From NCBI GenBank assembly GCA_902782955.1, contig CACZPD010000064.1, forward strand, positions 1 through 8,501: 8,501 bases of DNA, in the 5' to 3' direction. This DNA is from an uncultured Erysipelotrichaceae bacterium (GTDB lineage: Bacteria > Bacillota_I > Bacilli_A > Erysipelotrichales > Erysipelotrichaceae). The notes under the pieces were generated by a model that was not told where the DNA came from, searched no databases, and was given only the letters and a program-made list of their open reading frames with translations. Below are positions 6,750 to 8,501 of the stretch, in pieces (the first letter of the stretch is position 1; each line of letters starts with the position of its first letter). A program made the position numbers and the translations under genes.

Positions 6750-8501
6750 TATGACGGTTTCAAAATGCTTATGGTTCCTTTTGACGTGATGAGGAAATTC
6801 CATTTCCATATCGACAGTATGACAATATCCCCTTCTTCTTTTGTGTCGAAGTATGGTATATGCCTTTTCAGAAGCCTCTGTATGACTTCCGGTGACGGAT
6901 GATGATAGATAGAATAGCTGCCGCTGGAGATGATGCCGATTTCAGGTTTTACGGTATCAAGAAAACGTTCACAGCTGCCGGTTTTGCTGCCGTGGTGGGA
7001 AAGCTTGAGGATATCACATTCCAGCGCATCATAATTTCGTATGACTGCCCTTTCGCTCTGCTCATCCGCGTCTGCCATAAAGAGATAATTAAGCTGATTC
7101 ATCCTCGTCAAAAGAACAATGGAACTCTGATTCTCATCACTGTTTTTGATTTCATTGAGATCATAAAAAGTAAGTGACCGCAGACGAATAACCTTCTCGT
7201 GCTCCGTGATCTCTTTTTCCGGATGATAATGTTCTCTGACGAATTCAGCATTCCCGCTGTGATCGGAGTCAGGATGTGTTATGACAAACAGGGACAGGCG
7301 GTTGACGGATACCGCATCCAGGAATGACTGCAGGTTTTTTTCCTGCGAAGGCTTCCCCGTATCAATCAGAACAGTGTCCCGATGAAGTCCGCTGCTGATG
7401 AATACAGCATCTCCCTGACCGACATTGATAAAGGTGACAGAAGGAAACGGATGAAACAGCCCGCATCGGAGAAATACAAGAAAAAGAATGATCCGTATTG
7501 TTGTCTTGTGTCTGTATTTTCTAACACTGAGGAGCATCAGGAGATAGAAGAATGTCCCGCTGCCGAGACAGGATCCCCTGACACGGAACACAGACAGCAT
7601 TGCCATCATCCTGTTCAAAACACCGGTCCACGCAGTCAGATGCAGGAACGGAAAAAAGAGATCGATCCAGGCAGTAAAACAGGCTGCTCCGGCAAGGATA
7701 CGCAGGAACGGAAACATCACAGTAAAAACAGGATCCGCGTAATGCATGAAAATGCTCTGTACATGCATCTGCAGGAAAAAGGCGTTTTCAGACCTGTTCT
7801 CATAACTGTACCGGCTCAGGCGGTAGATCAGGATGATCAGGAAAGAAGGAGTCATAACAGCGGAAGGAAATAAAAATAGTGTCAGAATAACAGGAACGGC
7901 AGTTTTTTCGGTTTTGCTGAGGGAAGCCTGCGTACAAATCCGGGAGATCAGGGAATAAGTAAGTATCATAGGAAAATGAAGAAATAAGGCAAGCAAGATA
8001 TTTAAACCAATCAGGATCCTGTTTCTTCTGTCTTTCCTGCACAGGTATTTCAGGATATATCCAAAGAAGGAAAGAAGACAGGTAACGGAAAAGCCTTCCG
8101 CGAATAACAGAGTATCTTCAGGCGCGTCACTTACCGTAATCCCGAGCAGAAGCCTGTAGAGCAGTGCTCTTTGTCTTGTATCGGCAATACTTTCGATCCG
8201 CTTCTGTACAAGGCGGCGGAAAGAAAAATGTTCTTTTTCGATGTTCCAGCTTTCCCTTCCGTAAGCTGTTGTAATACCTTCTGCCCGCATCTTTTCAGCA
8301 AAAGAATACCGGTAAAAACCATGCGCAGCCAGAATCGTTTCCCCTTCTGCGGACAAATGTATATCTGTGTCAAAGGGGGCCGGACCATCCGTATAGATCA
8401 GTGCTTTATGAAAACCTTTCCGGATAACTGCATAATTGTTTTTGACCTGTATGATTCTGGCTGTTGAGGCGTGAAATGTACCGGAGGTCATGCGGGGAAC
8501 G
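6749..8501 (-). CDS. comEC: ComEC/Rec2-type DNA uptake channel protein (5' end outside window)
   Basis: ComEC forms the inner-membrane channel through which single-stranded DNA enters during transformation. Its metallo-beta-lactamase domain probably degrades the non-transforming strand. Numbering from the first ATG (8491), residues 1-80 look like the soluble DUF4131/OB-type region. Residues 105-345 are the multi-helix Competence membrane domain. Residues 350-580 are the beta-lactamase fold, with FINVGQGDAV (354-363), LIDTG (375-379), the metal motif THPDSDH (H406, D408, D410, H411), MADADEQSE, LSHHGS (497-502) and SSGSYSIYHHPSP (522-534). The frame stays open to the window edge (codons GTT, CCC, CGC before the ATG). 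No ribosome binding site is seen there and the usual first membrane helices are missing, so the true start lies upstream. The channel region is divergent: the usual SGLH motif is not evident near 136-147. Function in transformation is therefore likely but not certain. Confidence 0.93.
   Translation of the reverse strand, partial: VPRMTSGTFHASTARIIQVKNNYAVIRKGFHKALIYTDGPAPFDTDIHLSAEGETILAAHGFYRYSFAEKMRAEGITTAYGRESWNIEKEHFSFRRLVQKRIESIADTRQRALLYRLLLGITVSDAPEDTLLFAEGFSVTCLLSFFGYILKYLCRKDRRNRILIGLNILLALFLHFPMILTYSLISRICTQASLSKTEKTAVPVILTLFLFPSAVMTPSFLIILIYRLSRYSYENRSENAFFLQMHVQSIFMHYADPVFTVMFPFLRILAGAACFTAWIDLFFPFLHLTAWTGVLNRMMAMLSVFRVRGSCLGSGTFFYLLMLLSVRKYRHKTTIRIILFLVFLRCGLFHPFPSVTFINVGQGDAVFISSGLHRDTVLIDTGKPSQEKNLQSFLDAVSVNRLSLFVITHPDSDHSGNAEFVREHYHPEKEITEHEKVIRLRSLTFYDLNEIKNSDENQSSIVLLTRMNQLNYLFMADADEQSERAVIRNYDALECDILKLSHHGSKTGSCERFLDTVKPEIGIISSGSYSIYHHPSPEVIQRLLKRHIPYFDTKEEGDIVILSIWKWNFLITSKGTISILKPS

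Noticed and set aside
6064..6789. 241-residue plus-strand open frame opposite holA
   Set aside because: It is the longest antisense frame, but its phenylalanine-rich composition is the mirror of Lys/Glu-rich holA codons. The minus-strand gene is clearly the real one.
7382..7873. 163-residue plus-strand open frame, highly charged
   Set aside because: It is antisense to the hydrophobic membrane region of comEC. The complement of hydrophobic codons naturally yields charged residues. It resembles no family and lacks a ribosome binding site.

Overview
The window looks like a chromosomal housekeeping segment from a low- to mid-GC Firmicute. A member of the Erysipelotrichia or a related Mollicutes-like lineage is my best guess. 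This rests on gene content, Shine-Dalgarno-rich starts, and an SMC protein whose coiled-coil arms are clearly shorter than those of Bacillus. The species cannot be named from the sequence. All credible genes lie on the minus strand, so the region reads from the right end to the left. The long plus-strand open frames are antisense shadows of these genes.

Layout in transcription order (right to left): comEC, a DNA-uptake channel whose 5' end lies beyond the window (8501 to 6749); a 26-codon open frame that exactly bridges the next gap (6749 to 6669); holA, the clamp-loader delta subunit (6669 to 5644); a family 6 UDG-superfamily DNA-deoxyinosine glycosylase (5647 to 5168); a 713-residue U32 protein with DUF3656, resembling the RNA-hydroxylation enzyme RlhA (5178 to 3037); and mscL, a mechanosensitive channel (3062 to 2664). 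Every junction in this series overlaps (TAATG, TAATG, ATGA, 11 nt, 26 nt). These genes therefore almost certainly form one translationally coupled operon, and it ends at a strong intrinsic terminator at 2628-2655.

After a 182-nt intergenic region with an extended -10 promoter comes smc (2481 to 1), the chromosome condensin subunit. It runs off the left edge after 827 codons, before the C-terminal ATPase half. The genes share a loose theme of DNA uptake, replication, repair and chromosome organisation, plus one RNA-modification enzyme and one osmotic safety valve. I see no mobile element, CRISPR array, tRNA or rRNA, and no convincing evidence of a new multi-gene system. The most unusual feature is the perfectly fitted 26-codon frame between comEC and holA. 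The short-armed SMC is the next most informative.
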